NCBI GenBank assembly: GCA_027488935.1
Contig: JAIYAP010000039.1
Span: 17,318 to 81,317, forward strand
Source of the DNA: Saprospiraceae bacterium
Lineage (GTDB): Bacteria > Bacteroidota > Bacteroidia > Chitinophagales > Saprospiraceae
Direction of reading: 5' to 3'
DNA: 64,000 nucleotides
The first letter of the stretch is position 1. Every line of letters starts with the position of its first letter. Below are positions 19,576 to 28,650 of this stretch, one piece after another. Both the position numbers and the translations under genes were made by a program. The notes under the pieces are model-generated. The model made no database searches, was not told the origin of the DNA, and was given only the letters and a program-made list of their open reading frames with translations.

Positions 19576-21390
19576 CTATCGCAACAATGTAAGCTGACCA
19601 CTTGCACGCAAATCTGTATCCACGCCTGCCTGCCGGTACACGATGATGTAATAGTACACATCCGAGGGCGCGTCCTTGCCATCCCAGGCCTGATCACCGC
19701 TGTACACTTGATTGCCCCAACGGTTGTAAATGGTGAGGGACTGCACACTGCCTGGACAAAAGAATTTGGGTTGAAACACATCGTTCGTGCCGTCCTGATT
19801 GGGTGTAAACGTATTCGGGAATCGGGCAGCCTGGGTACTGATTTGCACAAAACGGGTGGCCTGTACTTTACAAAAAGTATTTTCCCCAATGCGGGTTACA
19901 CTACCCGCCTGGTTAAAAATCAGTTGGTTGTTGTTCAGCGGATCTGGCACCGCATTCGAATAAATATACTGATAATTCACCCCGGGCGTATTGCCAAGGG
20001 CATTGATTGTAATGGATTCCCCTGCACAAATCGTGTCGCTCGACAAACTAAAACTCAGATCGATGGGGATACAAACGGAGGAAATGGGGGTGTTTCCATC
20101 CACCAACTCCGGACTCCAAGGCCCCATCAACAGAGGCTGGGCACTACTCGGCACGATGGTTTCCAGGATCAATCCCGGCAACATATTAATGCGCGCATCG
20201 CCATTTTCACTGCGTGGACAGCAATCGGTGTCCAAACTTAAATCCGGCTTCATTTGGGTAAAAAACGCATCATCCCCAAATTGGCTGCTCCAACTGCCTG
20301 CCGCCGCAACTCCTTTTTGAGCAGGCAGTGTTTTCAACCGTTCAAATCCCGCATTTAAGGCCGCTGGGGCCATGTTTTTTAGTTGTACCACTTCGTTTCC
20401 GGTGCTGAAACGCAGTAAAAGCGCCGGTGCACCCAAGGTATTTGAAAAAGCAGTGCTCAGTAAAGGTTGGTCGCCCCCCGTCAACAACATGTCCCCCAAC
20501 AACAAATCATTGTTTTGATTGGCCAGTCCATAAGACCAGGAAGCGCGTATTTGCACCAAATTAGCGGCCAAATCAACCAACCACAAGCGCTCGTAACCAC
20601 TTCCGAGGTATTTGGTGTTGCCCGCAAGGATGAAATGGCCATCCGAGGTTCGCACAATCCGTTTAAGGTAATCGTTGGCAGGTGTCCGCAATTTTTTACA
20701 AATAAAAGCCCCGTTTGGTGCTAAACGCATCAACAAACCATCCCTATTCGAGCCTTCTACCGAACCCACCGCGTAAATAAATCCTTGTTCGTCGACCACC
20801 GCGCCGTACAACACACCGGCTGGCACTTCTGGTCCGCTGAGAACGTGTTGCCATTGGATATCCAATTGGTTGTTCAATTTTAACACGGCCGGACGCGCGG
20901 GATTATTGCCCATCAAATCCACCCGGCCACTCAACAAATAACCATCCGATAATAAGGTGATTTCTGAAAATTGCGAGGCTGCGCCCGACAGTCGTTTACT
21001 ATTGATCAACCCGCCCGTGATGGCATCCAGGGTAAACAACACCGAAAAACTTTGGGAAGCATCCTCCGTGAGCGCGGGCGTGTGCGCGAGCACCAACAGG
21101 TTTCCATTGGCATCTTTTTGAATATCAGCAACTTGCAAAGGAGTAGTTCCAGAAAGAATTTGTTGCTCCCACAGTGTTTGGCCCTGCGGGTTGCGCACTT
21201 CAACCCAGGCGCTTGGAGATGCTCCCGGCGCTTGCTCCGCCCGTCCGCCCAAAGCAATATTTCCATTGGAAAGTACTTCCAAGGCAAATGCCTGCTCTAA
21301 GGTGTCCTTTCTGCCCGATATATATTGACCAAACTGCTGGGCTTCGAGGATATGACCGAGCATTAAAAATAGCATTAGGAACCGAACCAT
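19576..21390 (-). CDS. large secreted protein with type B (gliding-motility-type) C-terminal domain
   Basis: The 604-residue product has a signal peptide (MVRFLMLFLMLGHILEAQQ). The body (about 20-400) has repeated blade-like segments (GNIALGGRAEQAPG, GYLLSGRVDLMG, GHFILAGNTKYLGSG) as in beta-propeller proteins. The C-terminal type B sorting domain covers about 525-604: FPNTFTPNQDGTNDVFQP, LTIYNRWGNQVYSG, AWDGKDAPSDVYYYI. Such proteins are exported by the type IX system and many are adhesins or surface proteins. A specific ligand or function is not indicated. Confidence 0.88.
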   Translation of the reverse strand: MVRFLMLFLMLGHILEAQQFGQYISGRKDTLEQAFALEVLSNGNIALGGRAEQAPGASPSAWVEVRNPQGQTLWEQQILSGTTPLQVADIQKDANGNLLVLAHTPALTEDASQSFSVLFTLDAITGGLINSKRLSGAASQFSEITLLSDGYLLSGRVDLMGNNPARPAVLKLNNQLDIQWQHVLSGPEVPAGVLYGAVVDEQGFIYAVGSVEGSNRDGLLMRLAPNGAFICKKLRTPANDYLKRIVRTSDGHFILAGNTKYLGSGYERLWLVDLAANLVQIRASWSYGLANQNNDLLLGDMLLTGGDQPLLSTAFSNTLGAPALLLRFSTGNEVVQLKNMAPAALNAGFERLKTLPAQKGVAAAGSWSSQFGDDAFFTQMKPDLSLDTDCCPRSENGDARINMLPGLILETIVPSSAQPLLMGPWSPELVDGNTPISSVCIPIDLSFSLSSDTICAGESITINALGNTPGVNYQYIYSNAVPDPLNNNQLIFNQAGSVTRIGENTFCKVQATRFVQISTQAARFPNTFTPNQDGTNDVFQPKFFCPGSVQSLTIYNRWGNQVYSGDQAWDGKDAPSDVYYYIIVYRQAGVDTDLRASGQLTLLR

Positions 21391-21502
21391 ATAGAGTCAA
21401 CATAAAGTGGTTATGAAAAAATCTGGCTTCTAATCCATTGAAAATCAATATTTTCATCCATCCACCCTTCAAATCCATTTAAATCTGGGTATAAACTGAA
21501 AA

Positions 21503-22726
21503 TCAACATTCCGCGGTATGCAATTCTACTTGTTGTGCATAAACCTCCAACAAATTTCGCGCAATTTCCAGATTGTCATAGTGTTGGGTGCAAAAATCTT
21601 TGGCCGCTTCACCCAATTGGACCAACTTGTTTTTCTGCGCATAACACCAGGTGATGGCTGCTAAAAAAGCCTGGGGTGTATCTGCGATCAGGCAATCCGA
21701 CTTATCCTGGGCAGCAATTCCTTCCATGCCTAACGTAGTGGAAAGCACCACTTTACCAACCGCCATACCTTCCAAAATCTTTGCGCGCATGCCCCCGCCC
21801 GACAAAAGGGGCACCACCATCACGGAATGTTGGTTGATAAAATCGGGTGCACTGGGCACTTCACCGTGGAAAATAACGCGGGGCAGGTTTAATTCTTTGA
21901 TCCATTTTGGTGCCGTGCGCCCTGCAATGTGAAACGTCAATTCCGGGAACGCAGGGGCCAGCATGGGGGTCCACACCTGCTCCAAAAACCAGCGCAAGCC
22001 CTCCTGATTCGGCATCCAATCGAGCGAACCGATAAAAGAAAGGCTCAATGGGCGGTTAAAACTTGTATAATCTGGTGTGTAATCGCGCGCATCCAACCCA
22101 ATCGGTGTTACATAAGCGGGTTTGCGCAGTCCAAGGCGCTGGAAATGTTCCACATCCCGCGCGCTGATACCGACGAGCAAATCGTAATCATTCAGGCGCG
22201 CAATTTCGTATTGTTTAAGTCTTGGTGTAATTTTGCGCAAATACCACTGGCGCAGCGGATTGCTGTTGTCGGCAACCCTTTCCCAAATTTCATGTTCCAC
22301 ATTGTGCGCCCGCAAAGCAATAATGGCATTGGAATGCTGGCGAATCACAGGAATATACGGAGCAAGGTAAAGCGACTCTAACTGAACAATATCATAATGA
22401 CCTGATTGTAACAAAGCCGCCAAACGCTGCGCGAATTCGGGACTGTCGAACCGATCGACATGGTAAGATTTGTTGGTAAAAAGGTTGAAAAACGCAGGCA
22501 AAGGCCGAATTCGGTTGTCGACATACACGGTTTCCATCGATGCATAATGATCGAAATCGGGCGGTAACACGGTTGTATCAAACCAATGTTTGCTGGTATT
22601 CATGGAGCAAAGCGTGACTTCATAGCCCAATTCGGCAAATGCCCGGGCCAGGTAAGTCACAGCAATTGCTTCACCGTCTTTCAACGGATACGGAAATTTT
22701 TTACAGAGTTGGAGAATTTTCATCAT
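21503..22726 (-). CDS. glycosyltransferase, GT-B fold (group 1 / GT4 type)
   Basis: The 407-residue protein has the two Rossmann-like halves of GT-B enzymes. The N-terminal half begins MKILQLCKKFPYPLKDGEAIAVTYLARAF and the C-terminal half starts near FIGSLDWMPNQEGLRWF. The second half has a Glu/Gly pattern (VPLLSGGGMRAKILEGMAVGK) typical of nucleotide-sugar binding in family 4. No membrane segment is seen. It probably adds a sugar during cell-surface polysaccharide synthesis; donor and acceptor are unknown. It is divergent from the LolD-like ATPase gene, with 60 bp between starts. Confidence 0.82.
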   Translation of the reverse strand: MMKILQLCKKFPYPLKDGEAIAVTYLARAFAELGYEVTLCSMNTSKHWFDTTVLPPDFDHYASMETVYVDNRIRPLPAFFNLFTNKSYHVDRFDSPEFAQRLAALLQSGHYDIVQLESLYLAPYIPVIRQHSNAIIALRAHNVEHEIWERVADNSNPLRQWYLRKITPRLKQYEIARLNDYDLLVGISARDVEHFQRLGLRKPAYVTPIGLDARDYTPDYTSFNRPLSLSFIGSLDWMPNQEGLRWFLEQVWTPMLAPAFPELTFHIAGRTAPKWIKELNLPRVIFHGEVPSAPDFINQHSVMVVPLLSGGGMRAKILEGMAVGKVVLSTTLGMEGIAAQDKSDCLIADTPQAFLAAITWCYAQKNKLVQLGEAAKDFCTQHYDNLEIARNLLEVYAQQVELHTAEC

Positions 22727-22786
22727 GGATTAGACGGTATTTTGAGGGAAAAGTTGGAATTACATTTTTTTAAGGAACTTTGTGCC

Positions 22787-23440
22787 ATGATCGTAGAAGC
22801 AACAAACATCCATAAATCTTTTGGTCACCTGCAAATTCTGAAAGGCGTTAACCTCGGAATCAAGCGGGCGGAGATCGTTAGCATCATCGGCAAGTCTGGG
22901 GCCGGCAAAAGTACACTCTTACACATTCTGGGCACCCTTGATCACGCAGATCAAGGTGAAATAAAAATCAATGACCAGACAATCAGCGCATTATCAGCGC
23001 GAAAACTGGCGGCTTTCCGCAATCAGCACATTGGTTTTGTGTTTCAGTTCCACCATTTGCTGCCCGAATTTACCGCGCTTGAAAACGTGTGCATCCCGGG
23101 CTTTATTCAAAACACACCCACTGAAACCGTCAAAAAACGCGCCGAATCCTTGCTTACCTACCTGGGATTGGCCGATCGCCTCCAACACAAACCCACTGAA
23201 CTAAGCGGCGGCGAACAACAACGGGTCGCGGTAGCACGGGCACTGATCAATCAACCCGAAGTCATTTTTGCCGACGAACCCACCGGCAATCTGGACAGTG
23301 CCGCCTCTCAGGAAATGCATCAACTCATCAAACAATTGCGTGCCGATTACGGACTGGCTTTTGTTATTGTCACCCACAACAAAGAACTCGCCGATCTGTC
23401 AGATCGCTGCCTTGAAATGCAGGATGGATTATTGATCTGA
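22787..23440 (+). CDS. LolD-like ABC transporter ATP-binding protein
   Basis: The start is the ATG at 22787 (MIVEATNIHKSFG); longer upstream frames overlap the glycosyltransferase on the other strand. The 217-residue ATPase has Walker A GKSGAGKST, the LSGGEQQRVAVARAL signature and Walker B VIFADEPTG. It matches the LolD/MacB ATPase subfamily, which powers lipoprotein release from the inner membrane or related efflux. The partner permease is not in the window. The alkaline phosphatase gene starts 25 bp downstream. Confidence 0.85.
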   Translation: MIVEATNIHKSFGHLQILKGVNLGIKRAEIVSIIGKSGAGKSTLLHILGTLDHADQGEIKINDQTISALSARKLAAFRNQHIGFVFQFHHLLPEFTALENVCIPGFIQNTPTETVKKRAESLLTYLGLADRLQHKPTELSGGEQQRVAVARALINQPEVIFADEPTGNLDSAASQEMHQLIKQLRADYGLAFVIVTHNKELADLSDRCLEMQDGLLI

Positions 23441-23465
23441 GTACCTACAACTCTGCCGAACGTTT

Positions 23466-24575
23466 ATGCGCCTATATCTGCTGCCTGTATTGCTTTTTTT
23501 AACAGCCTGTACCGTTGCCCGAAAACAAGAAAAAATTGATCTTCAAGCCATTAAGTTTGAAAATCGACCAAAAAATATTATCCTCCTGATCGGAGATGGC
23601 ATGGCACTTGCGCATGTTTCAGCCAACGTGTACTGGCGCGGAAACAACAAGTCTATTTTTGAAGAATTCCCCTTTATCGGATTTCACAAAAGCTTATCTT
23701 TTGATGATCTGGTGACGGATTCAGCAGCCGGAGCTACTGCTTTTGCCTGCGGACATAAAACGACCAATGCGGCCATCGGCGTGTTACCGCCTGATAATCA
23801 ACCTTGTACCACCATTTTAGAAGAAATGGATGGCCTCGGTTGGGCAACAGGCATGGTCGTAACTTGCTCTGCCCCACATGCCACCCCCGCTTCTTTTATT
23901 GCACACCGGGAAATGCGTGCACAAACGGAAGAAATTGCGCTCGATTACCTTAAAACCCCTTTAGATTGCTTTATCGGTGGTGGGGAGCAATATTTTGATG
24001 CGCGCGGGGACAAGATTAACCTGGTCGATTCTTTAAGAGACAAAGGTTACATCATTCGCAGAGGACTGTCGTTCAATAAATTACCCTTGGATGGCTCGGC
24101 GCCTTTTATGTTATTTACCGATCTTCGCGAACCCGGTACGGCCTCTGCTGGCCGCAATTATTTGCCCGGAGCAACTACCCTTGCTTGCGAATATTTAAAA
24201 AAACGCAGCGAAAAAGGCTTTTTTTTAATGGTAGAAGGTAGTCAGATAGACTGGGCTTGTCATGCCAACGACCGAACCTGGCTGAAGGCAGAAATGAACG
24301 ATTTTGATGATACCGTGCGCCGCGCCCTCGAATTTGCAGCACAGGATCGATCCACCTTGGTAATCGTTACCGGAGATCATGAATGCGGCGGACTGGCCTT
24401 AAATAAAACCGACAGCAAAAATGATTTTAAAGGCACTTTTGTCGTGCGAATGCATACCGGTGCATTGGTGCCCGTATACGCATATGGCCCACAAGCGCAC
24501 TTGTTTTCAGGCATTTATGACAATACCGACATTTATTACAAAATGCGGGCTGCCTTGAATTTGCCATCTAATTGA
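23466..24575 (+). CDS. alkaline phosphatase, lipoprotein
   Basis: The 369-residue product has a lipoprotein signal (LLFLTAC, lipidated Cys15). It matches the alkaline phosphatase fold: LIGDGM with metal ligand D44, phospho-acceptor S86 in LVTDSAAGATAF and the late VTGDHECGG metal motif. It should hydrolyse phosphate monoesters in the periplasm or on the surface. It follows the LolD-like gene by 25 bp. No phosphate-regulation box was recognised. Confidence 0.88.
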   Translation: MRLYLLPVLLFLTACTVARKQEKIDLQAIKFENRPKNIILLIGDGMALAHVSANVYWRGNNKSIFEEFPFIGFHKSLSFDDLVTDSAAGATAFACGHKTTNAAIGVLPPDNQPCTTILEEMDGLGWATGMVVTCSAPHATPASFIAHREMRAQTEEIALDYLKTPLDCFIGGGEQYFDARGDKINLVDSLRDKGYIIRRGLSFNKLPLDGSAPFMLFTDLREPGTASAGRNYLPGATTLACEYLKKRSEKGFFLMVEGSQIDWACHANDRTWLKAEMNDFDDTVRRALEFAAQDRSTLVIVTGDHECGGLALNKTDSKNDFKGTFVVRMHTGALVPVYAYGPQAHLFSGIYDNTDIYYKMRAALNLPSN

Positions 24576-24617
24576 CCAACATCAACCTCGATGCTACCGT
24601 AGGTTTATTTTTGTATG

Positions 24618-24625
24618 TACTTTTG
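24618..24625 (+). promoter_or_regulatory. TACTTTTG promoter box for glmM
   Basis: TACTTTTG, followed by CACC, lies 38 bp before the TTG start of glmM. A second box-like TATTTTTG lies just upstream at 24606-24613. No TTG at the -33 spacing was found. Confidence 0.4.
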
Positions 24626-24663
24626 CACCTCAATCCTCTATATTAACCATAAATCGCGCAACA

Positions 24664-26043
24664 TTGACACTAATTAAATCTATTTCGGGCTTTCGGGGCA
24701 CCATTGGCGGAACAGTTGGACAAAACTTGACCCCACAGGACATTGTTGAATCAACTGCGGCATATGGCGCATGGGTATTGGCACAGGAAAAGGGGAAAAG
24801 CATTGTGATTGGCCGTGACGGTCGTATTTCAGGCGAATTGGTCAGCCAATTGGTGTGCTGTACTTTACGTGCCATGGGTTTGGATGTAATTGACCTGGGC
24901 TTGAGCACAACGCCTACGGTGGAAATGGCCGTTGTAATGGAACAAGCGGCAGGGGGCATTATCCTCACGGCCAGTCACAATCCAAAGGAATGGAATGCCC
25001 TTAAATTGCTAAACCACAAAGGCGAATTCATCAGCGCTGCCGATGGCGCAGCCTTGTTGCAATTGCTGGAAGACGGTGGCATTACCTATGCGACCGTAGA
25101 CCAATTGGGTGGCTACAAAACCGATGACACCTATATTCAAAAGCACATCCAGGCAATTCTTGATTTGCCCCTGGTGGAGGTGGCTGCTGTGAAAGCAAAA
25201 GGCTTTAAAGTCGTGGTAGATGCCATTAATTCAACCGGAGCATTGTCGGTGCCACCCTTGTTGGAAGCACTGGGATGTACAGTGGTGGTGATAAATGGCG
25301 AAATCACGGGCAATTTTGCGCATAATCCAGAGCCACTCAAAAACCATCTGAGTCAATTATCCTCAGAAGTGCGGATGCAAAAGGCCCACCTGGGCATTGC
25401 GGTTGATCCGGATGTGGACCGCTTGGTGTTTATGTGTGAAGATGGCGAGTTGTTTGGCGAAGAATATACCTTGGTTGCTGTGGCCGATTATGTGTTGTCG
25501 AAACGCGGCGGTGGCAACACGGTTTCTAACCTGTCGAGTACACGTGCCTTGCGCGATGTTACAGAGAAGTATGGCGGCACTTATTATGCCTCGGCCGTAG
25601 GTGAAGTGAATGTGGTAGAAAAAATGAAAGCCGTAAATGCGGTGATTGGTGGTGAAGGCAACGGCGGCATTATCGTGCCCGAATTACATTACGGACGCGA
25701 TGCATTGGCGGGTATTGCCTTGTTCTTGAGCCACTTAGCACAGGTTGGCAAACAAATTTCAACCCTGCGCGGTACGTATCCCGACTATCAAATGGCTAAA
25801 ACCAAACTCGATCGCTCGGAAGATCTTAACTTGAACAAGATCTTCACCGGCCTGCAAGAGAAATACCGCAACGAAAAAATCAATACCGAGGACGGTTTAA
25901 AAATTGATTTTGCCGAGGGTTGGGTACATTTGCGCCCCTCGAATACCGAACCAATTATTCGGGTGTATTCTGAAAGCAACTCGATGGTCATTGCCGAAAA
26001 TTTAGCCAAAAAAATCATTTCCGACATTCAATCTTTAAGGTAA
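24664..26043 (+). CDS. glmM: phosphoglucosamine mutase (TTG start)
   Basis: The 459-residue enzyme interconverts glucosamine-6-phosphate and glucosamine-1-phosphate for UDP-GlcNAc synthesis. The phospho-serine is S104 in LTASHNPKEW, the metal loop is DPDVDRLVF and the late substrate loop is LRPSNTEPIIRVY. Translation most likely begins at TTG 24664, because the encoded N-terminus MTLIKSISGFRGTIGG is the expected one and no ATG lies upstream in frame at a sensible distance. The cysteine desulfurase gene follows after 48 bp. Confidence 0.92.
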   Translation: MTLIKSISGFRGTIGGTVGQNLTPQDIVESTAAYGAWVLAQEKGKSIVIGRDGRISGELVSQLVCCTLRAMGLDVIDLGLSTTPTVEMAVVMEQAAGGIILTASHNPKEWNALKLLNHKGEFISAADGAALLQLLEDGGITYATVDQLGGYKTDDTYIQKHIQAILDLPLVEVAAVKAKGFKVVVDAINSTGALSVPPLLEALGCTVVVINGEITGNFAHNPEPLKNHLSQLSSEVRMQKAHLGIAVDPDVDRLVFMCEDGELFGEEYTLVAVADYVLSKRGGGNTVSNLSSTRALRDVTEKYGGTYYASAVGEVNVVEKMKAVNAVIGGEGNGGIIVPELHYGRDALAGIALFLSHLAQVGKQISTLRGTYPDYQMAKTKLDRSEDLNLNKIFTGLQEKYRNEKINTEDGLKIDFAEGWVHLRPSNTEPIIRVYSESNSMVIAENLAKKIISDIQSLR

Positions 26044-26091
26044 GCACGCGAAAAGCACCTTACTTTCCACACCAGCCCAACCAGTTTGTTC

Positions 26092-27249
26092 ATGCAAAGA
26101 GTTTATTTTGACAATGCCGCCACTACCCCTATTTCCGCTGCTGTAATTGAGGCGATGGTGCCTGTATTCAAACAGCAATATGGCAATCCATCCAGCATTC
26201 ATGCCGAAGGACGGTCGGTACGCACCCTGCTCGAAAGTGCAAGAAGGGTGGTTGCCCAGCAAATCGGTGCAAGTACCGCAGATGTATTTTTCACCTCTGG
26301 CGGCACCGAAAGCAACAATATGGCCCTCAAATGTGCCGTGCGGGACCTGGGTGTACAACGCATTATCAGCAGTCCAATGGAACACCACTGCGGTTTACAC
26401 ACCATTGAATCGCTGGAAAAATACCAAGGCGTGGAAGTGGTATTGTTGCCCGTAGACGCCCTGGGTCGGATCGACTTAAATGGACTGGAACAAGCATTAC
26501 AGGCTGGACAAGGTAAAAAAACGCTGGTATCGCTCATGCATGCCAACAACGAAATTGGAACCATGATCGATTTGGAGGCAGTTTCGGCATTGTGCAGCCA
26601 ATACGATGCCCTTTTTCACACAGATACAGTACAAACAATTGGGCATTTCCCCATTAATGTCAACCATACTAAAATCAACTTTCTTTCGGGCGCGGCACAT
26701 AAATTCCACGGCCCAAAAGGCGTCGGTTTTATTTATATCAACCCGGATTCGCCGATCAAACCCCTGATTGACGGGGGCGCGCAAGAACGCAACATGCGCG
26801 GTGGCACTGAAAATGTGTACGGCATTGTGGGTTTGGCGAAGGCACTCGAATTGGCCAGCAATGAATTGGAAGCGCGCAGCAACCATATTCTCGACCTGCG
26901 CGATTACATGCGGGCGCAATTGCAAACACAATTTCCTGATATTCAATTCAATGGCGATCTTGATGGCCTTTGCTTATACACGGTATTAAGTGTTTCTTTT
27001 CCGCCTGGCCCTAAAAATGAATTGTTGTTATTGAGTTTGGATATTGCGGGCGTGAGTGCCTCTGGTGGCAGTGCTTGCTCAAGCGGTGCTGAAAAGGGCA
27101 GCCATGTATTGGAAGCGATTGGCGCCGATCCGGAACGCAAAAGCATCCGTTTTTCCTTTTCCCATTACAACACCCGGGAGGAAGTTGATTTTGTCGTAAA
27201 ACAATTAGCACAAATCCTGGCTCCCAAAAAAGTAAGCGTTCCCGCGTAA
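26092..27249 (+). CDS. cysteine desulfurase (IscS/NifS family)
   Basis: This 385-residue PLP enzyme moves sulfur from cysteine to Fe-S assembly or thiolation partners. The start is ATG 26092; the frame also allows TTG two codons earlier. The PLP lysine is K204 in AAHKFHGPKG and the catalytic Cys is C329 in GGSACSSGAEKGS. Substrate-binding GNPSSIHAEGR lies at 31-41. The long SGGSACSSG loop suggests the IscS/NifS group rather than the SufS group. No iscU or sufE gene is nearby. Confidence 0.92.
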   Translation: MQRVYFDNAATTPISAAVIEAMVPVFKQQYGNPSSIHAEGRSVRTLLESARRVVAQQIGASTADVFFTSGGTESNNMALKCAVRDLGVQRIISSPMEHHCGLHTIESLEKYQGVEVVLLPVDALGRIDLNGLEQALQAGQGKKTLVSLMHANNEIGTMIDLEAVSALCSQYDALFHTDTVQTIGHFPINVNHTKINFLSGAAHKFHGPKGVGFIYINPDSPIKPLIDGGAQERNMRGGTENVYGIVGLAKALELASNELEARSNHILDLRDYMRAQLQTQFPDIQFNGDLDGLCLYTVLSVSFPPGPKNELLLLSLDIAGVSASGGSACSSGAEKGSHVLEAIGADPERKSIRFSFSHYNTREEVDFVVKQLAQILAPKKVSVPA

Positions 27250-27317
27250 AATCCTTTATTTTCCCGGTAAATCAACCCAATACACAACGGATTTATCCAA
27301 TGCTTGCAAACGTACCA

Positions 27318-28109
27318 ATGAAAAAATTGTCCTCGATTTTATGGATGCCCGCTTTTGTACTGTTGGCGATGGCATGTGGCCAAAACACCCCAGCACCTAC
27401 AGTAGTAGCGCCCCTAAGTATAAAAATGGAGTCGTTTCAATATAAAAAATGCGTGCGGGACTCGCTTTGTGCAACGCTTGATTTTACTTATCCGGTACTT
27501 TCGGGTGGAAAAAATGCCGCAGCCGTTCAAACAATCAATGATTCTTTGACCGCTTTCGTAAAAATGATGGCCTGGACGGAGCCAAAGGGCGACTTGAAAA
27601 CAACCTTAGATTCGGCAGGCTTCGATATGTACAAAATGTTGCTCGAATCCGAAATTGATCCCGAGTATGCCATGCCTTACACCAATGAATTGCGGAGTAA
27701 GGTTATCCTGCAAAACACCAAGTATTTGTCGGTTCAAATGGACAATTATAGCTTTATGGGCGGCGCACACGGCAATTATGGCACTGGTTTGAACACGTTC
27801 GACCTAAACACAGGCAAATACCTGTCGCTCACAGAAATCATAGCCGATACCAATGCCATCCGGCCGATGTTAGAAAAAGCATTTATTGAAGAAAAGAAAG
27901 AACCAGGAGAAAGCCCCAAACTGGCCGATCTTGTTTTTCCGGAATTCAAGCAATTGCCCATGCCGATGCAATGGTGTGTGGTGCCAGAAGGCGTGCGTTT
28001 TATTTACAATCCGTACGAAATAGCGGCTTATGCCTTGGGCCAAACAGATATTACCCTAACCTGGGCGCAATTGGGCAGCTTGGCCGACCCAAAAAAATGG
28101 CTGGAATAA
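27318..28109 (+). CDS. RsiV/DUF3298-type lipoprotein
   Basis: This 263-residue protein has a lipoprotein signal (FVLLAMAC; MKKLSSIL start at 27318, a further ATG at 27300 adds 6 residues). The body contains YPVLSGGKNAAAVQTINDSL, then SVQMDNYSFMGGAHGNYGTGLNTFDLNTGK, then TLTWAQLGSLADP. This is the DUF4163/DUF3298 arrangement of RsiV-like proteins. In other bacteria RsiV binds lysozyme as an anti-sigma factor, but no sigma-factor gene lies next to this one and no transmembrane anti-sigma part is present. It is probably a periplasmic lipoprotein of unknown role. Confidence 0.75.
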   Translation: MKKLSSILWMPAFVLLAMACGQNTPAPTVVAPLSIKMESFQYKKCVRDSLCATLDFTYPVLSGGKNAAAVQTINDSLTAFVKMMAWTEPKGDLKTTLDSAGFDMYKMLLESEIDPEYAMPYTNELRSKVILQNTKYLSVQMDNYSFMGGAHGNYGTGLNTFDLNTGKYLSLTEIIADTNAIRPMLEKAFIEEKKEPGESPKLADLVFPEFKQLPMPMQWCVVPEGVRFIYNPYEIAAYALGQTDITLTWAQLGSLADPKKWLE

Positions 28110-28167
28110 GTGCTTTGGTTAAAGCGTTTGATAAGGTTTTTTCGTTTACTGTTTTAAACGCTCCTCC

Positions 28168-28650
28168 ATGCGACAATTTATATTTTTATTGCTCCTGATA
28201 GCAAGCAATACCGCCTTTTCACAGAAAATGCTGATTCTGGAACGGGCGAACCGCGCCAAAACCACCAAAATGTATATTGGTGCGTCCTTGAATTATCGCA
28301 TGAAAGGGGCTGAAAACTATTGGTACCAGGCTGTGATTACCGATATTTTACCAGAAACAAAAACGCTGTTGCTGGATAATTTCCCGGTCAAAGTGGATAG
28401 TATCGCCGAAATAAAAGTACGTCGGCATCCGGTAGTCCGCTTGCTCGGGGGTACCTTATTTACATTCGGCGCTTCCTTAGCTTTTGCTACCACCATAGCC
28501 GCAATAAAAGGAGATGAATACCGGTACGGACTTTTATACGGTGTTTCAGGCGGCTCAGCGTTGACGGGCTTGGCGATGTCTACCAATCGCACCCTCAAAT
28601 TGGGCAAAAAACACCGTTTGCGTATTATCGAAATCAAATTTGAGCGTTAG
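28168..28650 (+). CDS. hypothetical exported protein
   Basis: The 160-residue product has a signal peptide (MRQFIFLLLLIASNTAFSQ). A moderately hydrophobic segment lies at about 93-113 (LGGTLFTFGASLAFATTIAA). The ends are Lys/Arg-rich. No family is recognised. It is convergent with the malic enzyme gene and their stop codons overlap by 4 bp. Confidence 0.65.
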   Translation: MRQFIFLLLLIASNTAFSQKMLILERANRAKTTKMYIGASLNYRMKGAENYWYQAVITDILPETKTLLLDNFPVKVDSIAEIKVRRHPVVRLLGGTLFTFGASLAFATTIAAIKGDEYRYGLLYGVSGGSALTGLAMSTNRTLKLGKKHRLRIIEIKFER

